DNA from: Pseudoneurospora amorphoporcata
Taxonomy: Eukaryota > Ascomycota > Sordariomycetes > Sordariales > Sordariaceae
NCBI GenBank assembly: GCA_033297205.1
Contig: MU859097.1
Span: forward strand, 124,001-188,000
DNA: 64,000 bases
Direction: 5' to 3'
Shown here: piece by piece, positions 23,879 to 37,100 of the stretch
How the letters are laid out: the number at the start of each line of letters is the position of its first letter
How positions within the stretch are numbered: the first letter of the stretch is position 1
Made by a program: the position numbers and the translations under genes
The notes under the pieces: model-generated
Told to the model about the DNA's origin: nothing
Seen by the model: the letters and a program-made list of their open reading frames with translations, nothing else
The model's database searches: none

Positions 23879-24198
23879 GATAGAAGGTAGGATGAAAGGA
23901 TAAAGAGAGAATGAAGAGAGGATGAAGAGAGGATGAAGAGAGGATAAAGAGAGGATGAAGAGAGGATGAAGATGAAGAGAGGATGAAGAGAGGATAAAGA
24001 GAGGATGAAGAGAGGTAAATTAAAGGCGAAGAAAAAAAAAACAAAAAAAAGGAAGAAGGTGGGAAGAGAGGCGAAGAGAGGCGAAGAGAGGATAAAACGC
24101 GGATGAAGAAAGAATGTGGAAAGGATCAAGAAAGGATGAAGAGGTAATAAACTAAGACCGAAAGAAAAAAAAAAAGAAAAAAAGAAAAGAAGAGACAA
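23879..24198 (+). repeat. polypurine minisatellite (GGATGAAGAGA-type units)
   Basis: About 320 bases almost entirely of A and G on the plus strand, built from repeated 11-12-bp units such as GGATGAAGAGA with AAGAGAGGATAAA variants, interrupted by two A-rich tracts. Open frames on the minus strand here are only Ser/Leu/Phe-rich reading of the repeat. Long mirror-like purine tracts can form triplex DNA. Confidence 0.9.
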
Positions 24199-24859
24199 AA
24201 CTAAATCAGAAACCAGCCTCTAGAAAAGACTCGGATTTATGATTAGATCTATTTACAATTCAGGATTTCTCCAATCAACATGTCGGTATAGTTCAAGTAT
24301 AAAAACAATAATCTGACTATAAAGCCTCAGGGAAAACCACCAGGTTAACGCCGCCGGGGAAGGTGGAGGAATGATTCGAAATGAGGTAAAGGGCATAGAT
24401 AAAGAAGGGGCTATGTAAGTAAACAAGAGTGGGTATTGTGAAACAAGGACGAGGTACGAACTGGATGTTTTTCTTTTTTCTGTTACGGGATAGTATGTGA
24501 TGGAAATTCCTGATTTAGTTAAGTGTAGTTCTACTAGGTACCATAGAGACAGGAGTACACGCCAGACTCAAGCTTTGGCCGAGTACCTAGCTCTCCGCCT
24601 CTTCGATCTTTTGTTTGTTTTTCCCTTTCCATCCCTTTTCACCCTAGCAGCCTACTACGTAAGTATCCTTTTTTTTCTTTTCTTCCTTCTCGAAGCCCCG
24701 TTACTGAGAACAACGATGAAAAAAGGGGGGGAGCGATTTTCATACACGCTACGCCATGCTATGCCATGCCATGCCACGACTATAAAAAAAATCCAGGATA
24801 GTCACACCACCGAACCCATCGAAACCACTCACTCACACCTCTTGGGTAAGAAAGGGTTA

Positions 24860-27800
24860 CTACTGCAGAAGAATAGACTCCTTATCCAAAACTCCAAACA
24901 GCCCCTCAATCTCCCTCGCCACCTCGCTCAGTTCCTCCGCCACCTGCCAAGTCACCAGCGCATAAGCATAAATCAGGGCATAGTCGCGATCCTCCACCGT
25001 GACATGCGCCAACGGGTTATTACTGGCACTGTCCACTAAGCTATCAACGCTTCCCCTCAAGCTATTATTCCAGCTTCCATTCCCCGTGTTCTGGCCGAAG
25101 CTGGGACCAAAACTGAGACTGGAAGCGGCTGTGACGTAGCTGTTAGCTCGTCCTGCTGCTGCCGTCGTTGGTGAGCTCGGGTCCCGGTCTCGGTCGAGAG
25201 TTTGTAGCGTACGGGAAGGCATATGTTCCTTTCTGAACTGAAAGATTTTCGCCAGGAGCTTGTCGCGCTGACCCATCACGGAGGGGATGGCATCGGTGAG
25301 GGGGTACTCGAGCATGAGCGAGGAGGCGAGAACCTGGAAGACGTGGCAGATGCGATCGCAGAGTGCCTTTCTCTCTTCGGCCGTGTAGAGCAACAGAGCT
25401 CGCTCGCCCTCGGTCAGATGGCCCCTGCGTTGCGTAACGAGGGACATCGCGTAGAAGGCGTCGAGCAGGCGGCTGGCGCAGTGCATCAGGCGGCCGGCCT
25501 GGGCGGCGGGGAAGGGCCCGCGCAGCTGGAACTCGGAGGCGGCGCTGACGCGGAGGGCGTCGAGGCGGGCGGTGTATTTTTTCAGAGCCGTCATCTCGCC
25601 CGATTTGAGGTAGGAGCGGCTGCAGTCGCTTCTCAATAAGATGGCGAGCGGGCCGCGCTTCCAGATCAATCCCATTTGGAGGTAGAGCATGCTCAGACCT
25701 TGCTGGAACTTCTTGCGGGCCGAGATGGGCCAGATCAGACGGCAGACGATCAGACCCCAGAGGATGCCAGCGGTAACGGCGATGAACCGGTGCCGGACGA
25801 TATCGCCGATGATGGGGTGCGAACCCCCTTCGTCGTCATCGTCGTCGTCGACCTTTTGAGAGAGGGAGTATGCGTAGAGAGTTGAGACATTGTAGGCGAG
25901 CAAGGTGATGCGTCCTAGGGGAGCCTGGCCGCGTGCGATCATCATCCAGAAACTCCAAAAGGCCATCAGCCAGCCGAGGACGATCAGTCCCAGTGCGTTG
26001 CCTTGGGTGACGTTCCAGTTCACGTAGGCTGCTCCTGCGCCAATCATAGTCCCGAGGAACCTCGCCCAACCAGTAGTGTTGGCTGCGCCCACGGTCATGG
26101 AACAGACGATCATGAAGGAGAGGAAGCCCCATTCTCCTCGCCAGTGCTGGTACACGTCTCTCGTCTGGGGAATGAAGGCGAACATGGCCCATAGGATGGC
26201 GCCGATTCCGACCTTGAGACCGAAGCGAACATCGTCTCTTGCAAGCCTCCTCATCAACCGAAGCAGGTTTTGGGATAGCGTCGCCACGACCCTACTCGAC
26301 TGGTCTTTCGCTGCCTCCCAGTTATACGTATCCCTTCGTTGGACCATTGAATCGGGAATGCCCTTGGGGATGGCTGTCTTCTTGATCGGCTTGATCAAGC
26401 CCTCTTGCTCCTCTGGCACCTGGTTATACGGCAGGGCAGGAAAGAACCGACTATGGTGATCCTTGCTCCTCCACCAGACGAGCCAGTGCCAGCTGCGCCT
26501 CTTAAATTGGCTTTCATACTTCAGGTCATCCAGCACGTCCAGATACTTTTGCATCTCCTCCGCAAAGGACTGCAGGCTAAAACTGAAGTGGCCGCACGCC
26601 GCCGCAACTTCTTCAAAGTCAGCCTGTATCTGTTCCGATCTCGTCCGATCCATCTCGAGGTACTTGTACAACTCATGGAGGGCCTTAGTTCTCGCATCGT
26701 TAAACAGACCTAGAGCATCAGTAAGACTCTGGCGGAACTGGTCATTAATCAGGATCTCGTATTTCGGGGCAGATCCAAAAGGCGGGTAGCGAAGCACTTC
26801 AGAGAGCGTGTAGGCCAGTGACTTCATGGGAGGTCCCAAGAGCGCAATAAAAAGCTCAAAGATCTCTCCAGAGTTGCGGAATGAGGGTGCAATCGACACA
26901 TCAGAGCGGCGTCTGTTGCCAGGCAGGACTCTATCATCATCACCTTCGTCAGAAGCTTCCCGAATAGCTTGCAGCACCAGTGAGCGGTCCTTTCCACTCT
27001 TGAGGATGGTGGATGCGGTCCGCTGCATTCTGGGCGACAAAGGTGGCTGATCGGCCTGTTCGAACGACTCCTTCAGTAGGGCAAACTGTGTTTTAGCTGC
27101 ACTTCTGAGACCACCAATGGACTGAGCAAGCGTCTCCATAGACTTGACCACCGCTCTATCAAGCTGGTATATCTTTTCCTGGCCTAGGAAGTACCGCTCA
27201 AACTTTGCCTCACGCAGATTCTTAGTAAGTTGCGGGTAAGCCGACTTGTACGCAGCTGATGCGGTATTGAACTCTCTTGAGAGGAGCTCATCTTCGGCTC
27301 CGCTGAGGAAACCATGAGTGATCATAGCAAGCATATCCCCCAAGGCAGTGGAGGTCTGGGTCATGGACTCTCGGAGTAAGTGCACAGCAGAAACGCGCCA
27401 CACAAGCAGATTGACCAGGGTAGTGATGGTGATGCCCATGACGAGCATCTTCAGGATCTGTATGATCTTCTGGTTGGAGAAGACGCTGGTAAGCACAGCC
27501 GTCTCCTTGGTGACAACACCAATGATGGCAAGCGAGGCCAAGGTAGAGCCCACATTGACCAGCGGGTTGTTCATTCTCTGCTTAAGCCAACCGATGAAGC
27601 CAAACCCGCCACCAATGAAGACGACCAGAACCAGGATGTGGGCCAGAACGGGATTGCCCCAGACGGCGCCGAAGAGAGCCGAGGTGCACATGGACAGGAT
27701 GGACACCACCTGCGCGTAGGCCACGGCAACGATAGCGATGAGAATAGCCTCTATCATGGAGCCAGCGGACCTCGCCGGGTGGAAATAGACCGTGATGGTC

Positions 27801-28318
27801 GCGACTACATGCTTGCCATCCGGTTTGCCGAGGAAGTCGGAAACCGGGGCCAAGAAGGTGGCTAGACTCGCGATGGTGTAGGCCAGAGTACACTTGAGCA
27901 CTCCGCGGCCGGTGGGGGAGTTCAGCCATTTGAACCCTCGGACCACACCGGCTCGCAGGTTATGCGCCGCGGCACGGGAGCGTTCTGAGATGGACCGTTC
28001 CTGGTCCGAAAAGACGGGTATTATGGCCGTGTTCGCGGAGCGGCCATTCCCATTGGGAGAAGCCTGTACACTTCTCCTCCGGAGTGGCAGACGAAGGGTG
28101 AAGGTGCGTCGAGATCGCTCGCCAGTGGAGGGCTCGATAAAGGTACCAACTCGCAGTTTCTGTATTTCCGAGACCTGTCAGAGCCGCAGAGGGAATAAAA
28201 CATATGAAAGCATGCGGGTAGAAGAGGTGGGACAAACGCTTCTCTTGGAGGCCCTGCGACCGGCCGGAGGACCCTGAGGGTAAGGTGGTATGTTGTTTGA
28301 CGGAGAAGGAGAGCTCAT
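24860..28318 (-). CDS. Bre4-like / ArAE-family integral membrane protein
   Basis: Two exons. Exon 1 (28318-28238) encodes 27 residues beginning MSSPSPSNNIPP. A 63-nt intron (28237-28175, GTTTGT...TGACAG) follows, then exon 2 (28174-24860), for 1131 residues. The longest uninterrupted frame starts later with a GTG; the exon 1 start was chosen because it supplies an ATG and joins in phase. After a basic N-terminus come about six hydrophobic helices, a long cytosolic helical region, a second hydrophobic bundle and a C-terminal helical domain. This is the duplicated arrangement of the aromatic-acid-exporter-like (ArAE_2/DUF2421, FUSC-type) fungal proteins that include yeast Bre4 (brefeldin A sensitivity). 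The transported substrate is unknown. Family assignment rests on topology and remembered motifs. Confidence 0.85.
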
Positions 28319-29111
28319 GATGAAGGTAAGTAATGACACTCTCTCAAGTTGGTTTGCGCTCCCGGTTCAGGTTCTTAAATCGCATATTCGGCGCTGTCTT
28401 TGTTCGGTTGATCCCACCGAAGGAGGGGAAACAGATATGATTAAAGATGCGATTCGACCGAAGGGTGGATAGGTACTAAGGTTCTTGGGAAGAAGTCAAA
28501 CTATTGCGACGTTGAAAGATGAAAAGAATAGAAAGTGACGAGCAGGTTCGGTGAAGGCGGCGACTGGGGCACTCATGAGGTGATCAAGTTGATTGGTTGA
28601 AGGATGAAGCAGCTCATGACCCGACTCGGCGCCAGCGGTTGGTCACTCGCACTTGCCATGCTTTGATGTTGTGTAGTGTAGGTGTGAAGCAAGACAGCAC
28701 TTGCCATGGAATTGTCTTGGACCCTGGTGATCTGGAGTCCGGACTCGGAGTTTGTCCATCATTTGTTAGATGGTGACATGCATGTCTCTGTTACTTTTTC
28801 ACCCCTCGTTCGAATTGATGGTTCGAATGACGTCCTACATTGCAGCCCTGAGAGTAAATAAAGTTAGAACCTAACCTGAAAAGGTACTTTTGTTAGTAGA
28901 CAGCGGGGTTCTTGGTGGTGAAGTGGGGGTAATGAACATTGGGCTGTTAACAATTGTTATAGGCGGCAACACACTGTAATGATAACAGTGTAGCGGCGAT
29001 CAGTCATCATCAAACACTCCGCCGATTATCACGACTTCGGGTCTTGGCGCCTCAGCCGCAAAGACAACAAAAAGAGCTGAGAGAAGCCCATATCGTATTG
29101 GCTGACTGACT
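28319..29111. promoter_or_regulatory. divergent promoter region
   Basis: About 790 bp separates the divergent starts of the Bre4-like gene and the HAD hydrolase gene. I see no gene in it. It presumably carries both promoters; no motif stands out strongly enough to call. Confidence 0.5.
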
Positions 29112-30258
29112 TTGAACCCCGATTCATCTGGGAAACATCCCAATCAGCAAAAACCACCAACAATCTCAACCACCTTTATGCGTCGGACACTTGTCATGAT
29201 GAGCAACATTACCAACAACACTTCGAAACGGTTCTTTGCGCCGCTGAAAGAGCCCTTTTCGGCGGGCTCTTCTCAGCTGCGCAAGCTGGAGGGTGTAGTC
29301 TTTGATATGGATGGGACATTATGGTATGTTCTTCATCAGATCAGTTATGAAGTCATCTCCAAAACATGCTTGACCCGATAACCCTCCTCTTCACCCATGA
29401 GCTCGTCACAGTCGCTCCAGGGGCGAAGAGTCACAATTTCACTCACCACTTCATGAACCCACCTAACCTCACCCTCTCCTCTCTCCAAGCCCCTTCCCTA
29501 CTACCTTGCCTCGCCTCAATCAGTTAATAACATCTCATACTAACAACACCCCTTCTCTAAGCGAACCCCAAACCTACATGTTCCACCAAATGCGCACCTC
29601 CCTCTCCATCCCCAAGACCGTCGACATCCTCGAACACATCTACGCCCTGCCCACCCCCGCCGCCCAGATCGCCGCAATGGAATCCATCCGCTCCATCGAG
29701 CGCGAAGCCATGGCCTCGCAGGTTGCGCAACCGGGGCTCGTCACACTGATGACCTACTTGGATTCCCGCGGGGTTAGAAAGGGGATTTGCACCAGGAATT
29801 TCGATGCCCCCGTCCGTAACCTTTTGGAAAAGTTCTTGAGTGGAAGTGTTTTCCACCCCATCGTGACGAGGGAGTTTCGCCCGCCTAAGCCCGATCCGGC
29901 GGGGATTTTGCATATTGCCAAGGCTTGGGGACTGGTGAGGAGGGCGGGGAGGGGGGAAAGTGGTATTCCGGAGGAGAAGGAGGAGGAGCATGAAGGTGCA
30001 GAGGCTGGAGAGAAGAATGGGGCAAGTACAGAAGAGGGTCTGAAGAAGACGGAGGAAGGGGAGCTGGTGGCGGATGCGAGCGGACTGATCATGGTGGGAG
30101 ATAGTATTGATGATATGACGGCTGGACGGAGGGCGGGGGCCAAGACGGTGTTGTTGGTTAATGATGTGAATAGGCACTTGGTGGATCATGAGCATACGGA
30201 TTTGGTGATTGAGAGGTTGGATCAGTTGGTTGAGGTTTTGGAGGAGGGGTTGTTGTAG
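29112..30258 (+). CDS. HAD-superfamily hydrolase
   Basis: Exons 29112-29323 and 29562-30258 join to 302 residues. The 238-nt intron (GTATGT...TACTAAC...TAAG) completes the sequence FDMDGTLCEPQTYMF. All four HAD motifs are visible: I, DMDGT (nucleophile Asp 65 and acid Asp 67); II, the Thr in GICTRNF; III, Lys in RPPKPDP; IV, MVGDSIDDMTAGRRAG. A helical cap lies between motifs I and II. The layout matches small phosphoglycolate-phosphatase/beta-phosphoglucomutase-like fungal HADs. The substrate cannot be read from sequence. An acidic, low-complexity insertion (about residues 215-255) separates motifs III and IV. A later Met at codon 23 or 29 could be the true start; the basic, hydroxylated N-terminus would also fit a mitochondrial presequence. 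Confidence 0.9.
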
Positions 30259-30884
30259 TTGATTAAGCGGTGACGCGGGTAGGAACGGTTGTGTAGACTT
30301 CACCAAAGGCAGAAAAGCAGATGAGAGGTGATGAATGGTACAAATGACTTCTCGTGCTCATGAGATACCCAGATACCCATCATAGACAGTGCCCATTTTC
30401 CTCAACAAATGCAAAACAGACATGGGAAATTTTGGTTTAGATATAGATCGAGAATGTCTCACACATACACTTCCTCAGATCAAACAACCCCAACCAGCAC
30501 TTTCCTCCTCCCTGTAAAGAACCAAGATGTGACTCAACCAAATCAACTCCAACTAATGTCCACACCATATCTACCCATCTGGCCAGTACCCTAGTTCTGC
30601 TCATCAACATGCCATTTTCGTACCATTGAGATGTGCCAGCACAATCAAGGTAGACCCGATGACTCTTCGAACGACATCTCCATCAGGCCAGCGGTTTTCA
30701 GGCGCATGCATCAACGACATCGAAACGCATTCTGAGATAGTCAACGTATTTGCAAATCAAGACAAGGGGCGGTAAAAGAAGCAGAGCACAGCTGCAAAAG
30801 AAAAAGGGGTTTGAGTATTATTTATGCAAAGAAACACCCTCTCATACGAGTACGACCACTTATCCACCACAGGCACCGCTCAAC
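30259..30884. other. convergent intergenic region
   Basis: 626 bp between the convergent ends of the HAD hydrolase gene and mek-2. I see nothing beyond presumed 3' UTRs. Confidence 0.6.
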
Positions 30885-32590
30885 TCAAAATCGGCCGGTT
30901 GGAGGCTGCATTGCGGCTTGCCAGCGACTTTCCCTTTGCAGTTCCTCCGCTGTAAGCTGTCTTCGCGGGGGCGGCGGCGGCATCGGCTGGCCCGGAGGCC
31001 CCGGTCGGATGGGTAGGGCGAAGGCCGATCGGGAGGAGGACGAGGAACTAGTATACGAATGGCCGGTCGATATGGACGGCCGCTTCTCGGACGGAGGAGG
31101 AGTAGGCGCCTGCTGCGGGTACCTGGGCTGAGAGCCAGTCGTAGCTACTCGCGTTCCCAGTCCCGGATGTACAGACGATCCACCTGTGCGGCCAGCGCTG
31201 TCTGTTCGGCTGCGTGGCGGGGGTCGGTTTGGTATGCTGCTATGTTGGTCACGAGGTGACACCATAGTCCCCAGAATGGGAATCTCACCTGAAGTGGGTG
31301 TAGGTTCATCGCTGGACCTTAAAAGTTCTTGCGTTGTCGGAGACAGTTGGGGCTGGAGATGAGACTTGCGGTTATCCCGGTCCATCAGGCTGCAAGCCCA
31401 CTCTCTCAGGTCGACTGGGGTTCTCTTTGCCGCTTGTACGAAGGGGTCACGGTCCTGAACTCGGAATTAGCAACTCTATCGTAAAGGAACAACAGGAAAC
31501 AACTTACAAAGAGCTCTTGAGGCGTCGGCCGCCTCTCAGGTTCCTTGTAAAGACATTTCTGGATCATGTCCTCAAGAATTTGTGGGAAAGCGTCGCTCTT
31601 GGGTAGCTTCGGTGCTGGCTCGTGAACAATTTGTTGGAGAAGGTCGAGAATACCGGCGGGAGCATTTTCAGCATCATCACCAAGCTGATCACTAGCGAAC
31701 GGGAACTTGCCAATCGCCAACTCCATGATCGACAAACCGAAACTCCACACATCGGACTTGACCGTGTACTTGTCGCCCTGAATTCTTTCGGGAGCCATGT
31801 AGGTGGATGTACCCACAAAGGTGTCGGCGACAGAGTTGACCAGCTCTCCGGAAACACCGAAATCGCAAAGCTTGATGTGGCCCTTTGAGTTGACGAGGAT
31901 GTTGGAGGGCTTGATGTCTCTGTGCATGATGTGGTGCTTGGAGTAAAGGTACGTGAGGCCACCGAGTGTAGCTTCGGCGATCTTTCCGAGAACATCGACA
32001 CGAACGGGACCGAAAACACGGGAGATACGGTCGAGCGAGCTGCATATCTTTTGTCAGTATCTATGCGCAAAGAGCACGAGGTCTAAAAGGCAACATACCC
32101 AACATCCATGTATTCCATGCACATGATCACATCGTTATGCTCGTTAAGGAAGGCGCCATAGAAGGTGACAATGTACTCGGAATGGCAGCCGTGCATGATC
32201 TGAAGCTCGCGGACGATGCGCTTGCGCATCTCCTTCTTGGCCTCAACATGGATGACCTGTTCATGATTGTTAGCAGAGCTTACACGGCAAAGCTGGCCAA
32301 CCTTGGCCTTCCCAACATACCTTGCGAGCCATAACTGTATTTGTCGGGATATGCCTGACTTTGCTGACGGTGCCTCCATTTCCAGCTCCCAACTCCTTGA
32401 TCAGCTCCAGATCCTCAGGCCTGAGATCCAGGTTGAACTCGATGCCAATCTCTAGCTGGGCATTGTTGTCGTCGTCTTTATCCTTATAAAAGGTCTCGGC
32501 AGTCGGAGGGGGTTTGGGAGCGGCGGGAGCCAAGGCAAGGCCTTTGACGTTCTTGCGCTTCATTGAGCGCGGGGCGAATGGGTCGGCCAT
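30885..32590 (-). CDS. mek-2: MAP kinase kinase MEK-2 (Ste7/Fuz7 type)
   Basis: Four exons (32590-32321, 32256-32099, 32039-31508, 31454-30885) give 509 residues. The N-terminus has a basic-then-hydrophobic MAPK docking motif, KRKNVKGLAL (residues 11-20). The kinase domain shows GAGNGGTV (glycine loop, from about 68), MARK with catalytic Lys 90, HRDIKPSN (Asp 184), DFG (202-204) and an MKK-type activation segment with Ser 212 and Thr 216 (S-x3-T), then STYMAPE. The C-terminal 150 residues are Pro/Ser-rich, ending in a polyproline stretch. The sequence resembles Ste7-family MEKs of the pheromone/filamentation cascade; in Neurospora this is mek-2, between NRC-1 and MAK-2, which controls hyphal fusion and fruiting. 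Assignment to Ste7 rather than Pbs2 rests on length, docking site and C-tail. All introns carry GT...AG and branch-like motifs. Confidence 0.93.
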
Positions 32591-34102
32591 GGTGTGTGTT
32601 GGAGCGTAATCGAGTGCGCTTCTTCTGTTGCGGTTTTTGTTGGGAAAGAGTGCGCAAGTGTTGGCGCTCTCGTTTTCTGTATATGGGTGCCTTGGGGAAT
32701 AGTCAAGACAAGGCCGAAGGAGTGAGTGGCGGGAGGAGGCGATCAGATATGGAAGCGATGCGATATGCCACTCGTAGGGAGATGAGATGTGGATTCCGAG
32801 GTTGACGACCGTCAGGCCGGAATGTCAGTGCTGGGGATCGGACTTCTGTTTATTGTCGGTGTCAACCCAAAGACTGGGGGCAGAAGAAGCAGACGAGCGG
32901 CAAGACAATCGGTTCCAAACTGTCGTAAAACCCGAAGCGATGTAAAAAGGGGGCCGAGGGGTATGCGGTTGGTGATGATAACCCTCGGATGTCGTCGTCC
33001 AGTGTCACAGTCCGACAAACGCACGCTCGCTCTTCAGCCGAAGGAGAGAGAAAACTAGAAGTAAACGCTAGATCGCAAAGACAACTGCAGGAAATCGCTT
33101 TTGGCGGGGATTTATTCGAAGAGGGGAAGCCTTAGCCCAGGCGGTGAAGAGGGAAAAAAGACGAGTGGAAGGTCAGGCCAACCAATATTTTTAGAGGGGA
33201 AAGAGGTTGAAAGTGTTCAGGTCGGTAGAGGGAGGTGGTAATAACGCTGGGTCCCGTCAGGTCTCGCCGTCCATTGTTCTGGTCACAGTCTCAAGGTGGG
33301 GCGGCTGTGATGAGAGGATGGAAGCCCAGAGGAGGAGACACCGCAACACGGAGCCCAGACCTCGACTGTGAGAGTAGAGGTACCTTACCGAAGTACCTTA
33401 AGGTACCTATGAGCACGGCCGGCGATAGTGGTTAGCACTGGCGCAGTAGTGTCTAGCGGTTCTCACTAACGCCATAACTGCAACTCACAACGGTCCAGTG
33501 CAGGGGTCAACTGGAGGAGCACTACCTCTAGGTCTCAGCGGAGAAAGGAGGGGCGACCCAGATGTACGTCGTCGGTCCCTGAAAGCAAGCACAAGGCTTC
33601 CTGGTGGAAAGGGCTTGGCACTAGTAGGCAGACGAAGGAAGTAGAGTGGACTTCTTCCACTTCTCTCCGCCTCCGAGTCCCCGACGGAAATATTCCCAAG
33701 TACCTTCCTTACCTATCTACTGGCTTTGGGGAGTTAGCTAGACTGTTGTTTCGAATGGAGATATCTGTAATAATCACTCACGGGAGCACAAAGGCAGGCT
33801 TATACGTGGAACAGAATGGCCAACCCAAGCAGACAGACAGACAAACAGACAGGATGAACTCCCAACCAACCCCCAACTCATTTAGTCATACATATGATAC
33901 GTACCTACGTACATACCTCAGCACACATTTTCTACACTACGCAAGATATCGCACGGTACGTAGATAAATTTCCCATCCTGTTCCGCTCCTTGAGAAGAAC
34001 CCAATATGATCGATACTATACTGTTGTACAAAACGCTATTTTACACTACCAAGTCCACACACATCCTCTGCTATCTGTCTCTTCCCTGTTACCTTTGGCG
34101 GT
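32591..34102. other. intergenic region upstream of mek-2
   Basis: About 1.5 kb with no supported gene. It contains mek-2 leader and promoter DNA, a palindromic GTACCTTAAGGTAC (about 33393-33406), and a short CAGA/CAAACAGA repeat (about 33829-33850) near the 3' end of the next gene. Confidence 0.5.
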
Positions 34103-37100
34103 TTACAGGTCAGCCAGATCCTCCCATTTGACCCTCTTCTCCTTCTTCGTCTTCTTCTCCGAGGATGATGACAACGCTGACAACGCTGACAACAACGCCG
34201 AAGATAATGGTGGTTCAACGCCGCCGGCTTCTTCTTCCTTAGTCTTGGCCTCTTTATTTGATGATTTTGTGGATGTCTTTGTTGGTGGTGGCGATGATGT
34301 CACCGGCGGTGGTGGTGTTGTTGTTGTTGTTGTTGTAGGTGGCGGTGGTGATGTCTTCTGTGCTTCTACTGGTGTTGGTGTTCGTGTTTGTGGCGTTGAT
34401 GTTGTTGGTATTGTTGTCCCCTCCTGCGCTTCCGCTTCCGCCACTGGTACTGGTGGTGTTGTTTTGGGCTTGGGGTTGGATTTGCTTGTGCTTGAGTCTG
34501 AGGTTGCTGCTGCCTTCTTTTCTTCTTCATCCTTTTTGTCCTCCTTGAGAAGAACCTGTTCTGGTAACGATGACCCGCCGCCAAGTTCAACAGCAGCAGC
34601 CTCAACCGTAGCAGCAATCTTCTTTGACTTCGAAGGAAGAGAAGGAGATTTGGACTTAGCAGCCACCACCGCCGCCGCCGCCGTCTCCTCCTCGCCGTCA
34701 GCATTGGCGTTCTTGGCAGCAGCAGCAGCACCAACCTCAACACCAGAACCACCCTTTCCACCACCAAACCACTTAGCCAAAGCCTGCCTCCTAATCGCTT
34801 CTTGCACCTCGCCAACCTTCACATCCCCTCCTTCACCACTCTTTTTATAAGCTCTCCTTGCCACCTCCCTCTTCATACTTATCAACCCGGTGGAGGACGA
34901 CCTGCGTTCAAGTTCCCGTCTAGTACTAGTAGCCTTGAATAACTTGCCCACCTTCTCGAACGCCGGTTCGGTTCTCGGCTTGGTGGGGATTTCGATCGGC
35001 GTCATCAGCTCTTTGATGTCAAACCCCCGTTCCCGGTCCATGAGAGCCACGTGAAGCTCGCGGTCGCGGTCAAGGGCCTGCGCGAGGAGGGAACCGATGG
35101 ACCCGGAAGGCTCGAGGTGGAGGAATTGGGTGGTGAAGGACCAGCGTCGGAAGGAGCCGTAGAGGGCGCCCCATCTAGTTGGTGGTTCTAGTTCTGAGGA
35201 GGAGGACTGGGGTTGGGATTCCGAGTGGGGGGTGTTGGTGTTGGGGATGGATTGGGATGGGACGGATGGGCTTGATGAGGGTAATTCTGATGATGTTGAT
35301 GATGGGGGTGTTGTTGGGCTGGAGGAGTCTTCCACGGGAAGCTGAGACTGGAACCAATCTCCCAACGAGGTCGGTGTCTCCTCTTCCTGTTCGGCGGCCA
35401 TGATCTCTTTCATCTCCCGCTGGCGTTCCTGCTCTCCCTTAGCCATACCAGCAATAACCTTCCCCCACACCTCCTCACCGCCATTCGCCTGAATAAACTC
35501 GCCCAGCAAGAGATTTCTCAAAAACTGCACCCTCTCCTCATCCCCTAGCTTGAGTCTTCTCACCAACTTCTCCTTCTTCAGTTCGGTCTCGTCCATCGCC
35601 ATCATCTCGATCCCCCTTTGCCGCATATCGGAGGTCGTAGCGTTGATCAGGTGGGCATACCGCCAGATCGTGCTCAACACGTGCGGCTTCTTTTGCCAAT
35701 TAGCCATGTCGAAGAGCATGTCACAAGCCATATTTTCCAGCTTCAACAAGGGAGTCTTGTTGTCGCTGCTGCTGCTGCTGCTGACAGCGTTGTAGCTTTC
35801 AAACAGCTGGATGAACTCGACCGCCAAGTCCAGCTTCTTCTGCGCCTTGCAGTGCGTAAGTATAGTATTAACCGTGACCTGATCTGGGTACGCAACCAGC
35901 TGGCCGGTGGAGATCAGATCCAGCAGTTCCCGGATCTCGGCGAACTTGGCGTAGGACCCAAACACGTGAATGATCTTGTTGATGACGTCGATGGAAACCC
36001 AGTTCCTCTCGCCGCCGCCGCCGTAGAGCTCATCCTGCTTAGCCAGGAAGGTGTGCACGTCCCATCTCAGCTGGACGGCGCGGTACGCATCGTGGGGAGC
36101 CATTTCGTTGGCGATCATGCGCGGGGCGCCGTGGGCGTTGAACAGGCCCCTGTCGTTCATGGCTTGCAAGACGTAACGCTTGACTTCTTCTGCTTCGAAC
36201 ATGCGCAGGGCCAGAATCCAAGTGCGCAGGTTGGGCTGGTACCCGCTCGTGGCCATCAGGTACAGAACCCAGTTGAAGCGGTACAGCGAGCGGGTCTTGA
36301 CGGCCGCTTCGGCGAGCATGTTGAACACTTCGACGTCTAGCTGCATACGTCCCCTTTGGGCGTAGTTGAAAAGCGAAAGCATCTCGGGCCGCCAGGTCTC
36401 GCCGCCGCGGGCCATGTAGTGCAGGGCCATCTTGAAGGCAGCGTTGGAGACGAACGGGGCGGCGGCTTCGTCATTGAAGACGGCGACAAGCTGTTCGATG
36501 ACGGCCATTTGATGCCGGCCGTGTTCGGGGTAGAGCTTGGAGGCCAGGCCGGACGGCATGCGGGACTTGATCAGGGCGTCGACGTATTCCTCAAAGGTCT
36601 TGCGGGTCCATTCTTCCGGCTTGGGGAACTCGTCGGCGCGGATGTTCACGTTGTAAGGCGCCCGCGAAGAGGGGATGCGGCGGGCGGAAACAACTACGCT
36701 GGGCGCGGGGAGGGAGAGGTCTTCGCCGTCTACTTTGCCGTCCCATAGCACCTCCTCGGTGTCTAGGGTCCGGGAGATAATGGTGACTTTTCTTGTCACG
36801 CTCAAGATCTCATCGATGGCGGTGTTCACCGAGTGGTGGTGGCCGTCAATGATCAAGTATGGGTCGTCGTCCTCGGTCCCTACTTCATAACCGGCGTCCC
36901 CAAACCTGTACAGTTTCATCCCGCAGCCGGTCCGAGATTTGATATCCCACATGCTGTACTCGTTGTCGGCCAAGAGTCGGGTCGCGGTCTCGCGGGGTAT
37001 AATCACCTTGACGGTGTCGGCAAACTGCTCGGGGAGGTGTCTGGGCGTCCATTGGAGAAGGTTTCGGAGGGTGACGCGCCAATCTACCTGGTTGGTAGAC

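Larger units (their letters stand above)
22304..24859. other. intergenic region with repeats
   Basis: About 2.5 kb without a convincing gene. The first 190 bases are open in another frame and may belong to the kinase C-terminus (see findings). Simple repeats are listed separately. The rest is presumably 3' UTR of the two flanking convergent genes and spacer. Confidence 0.5.

Noticed and set aside
23841..24198. Ser/Phe/Leu-rich minus-strand frames
   Set aside because: They are translations of the polypurine minisatellite.
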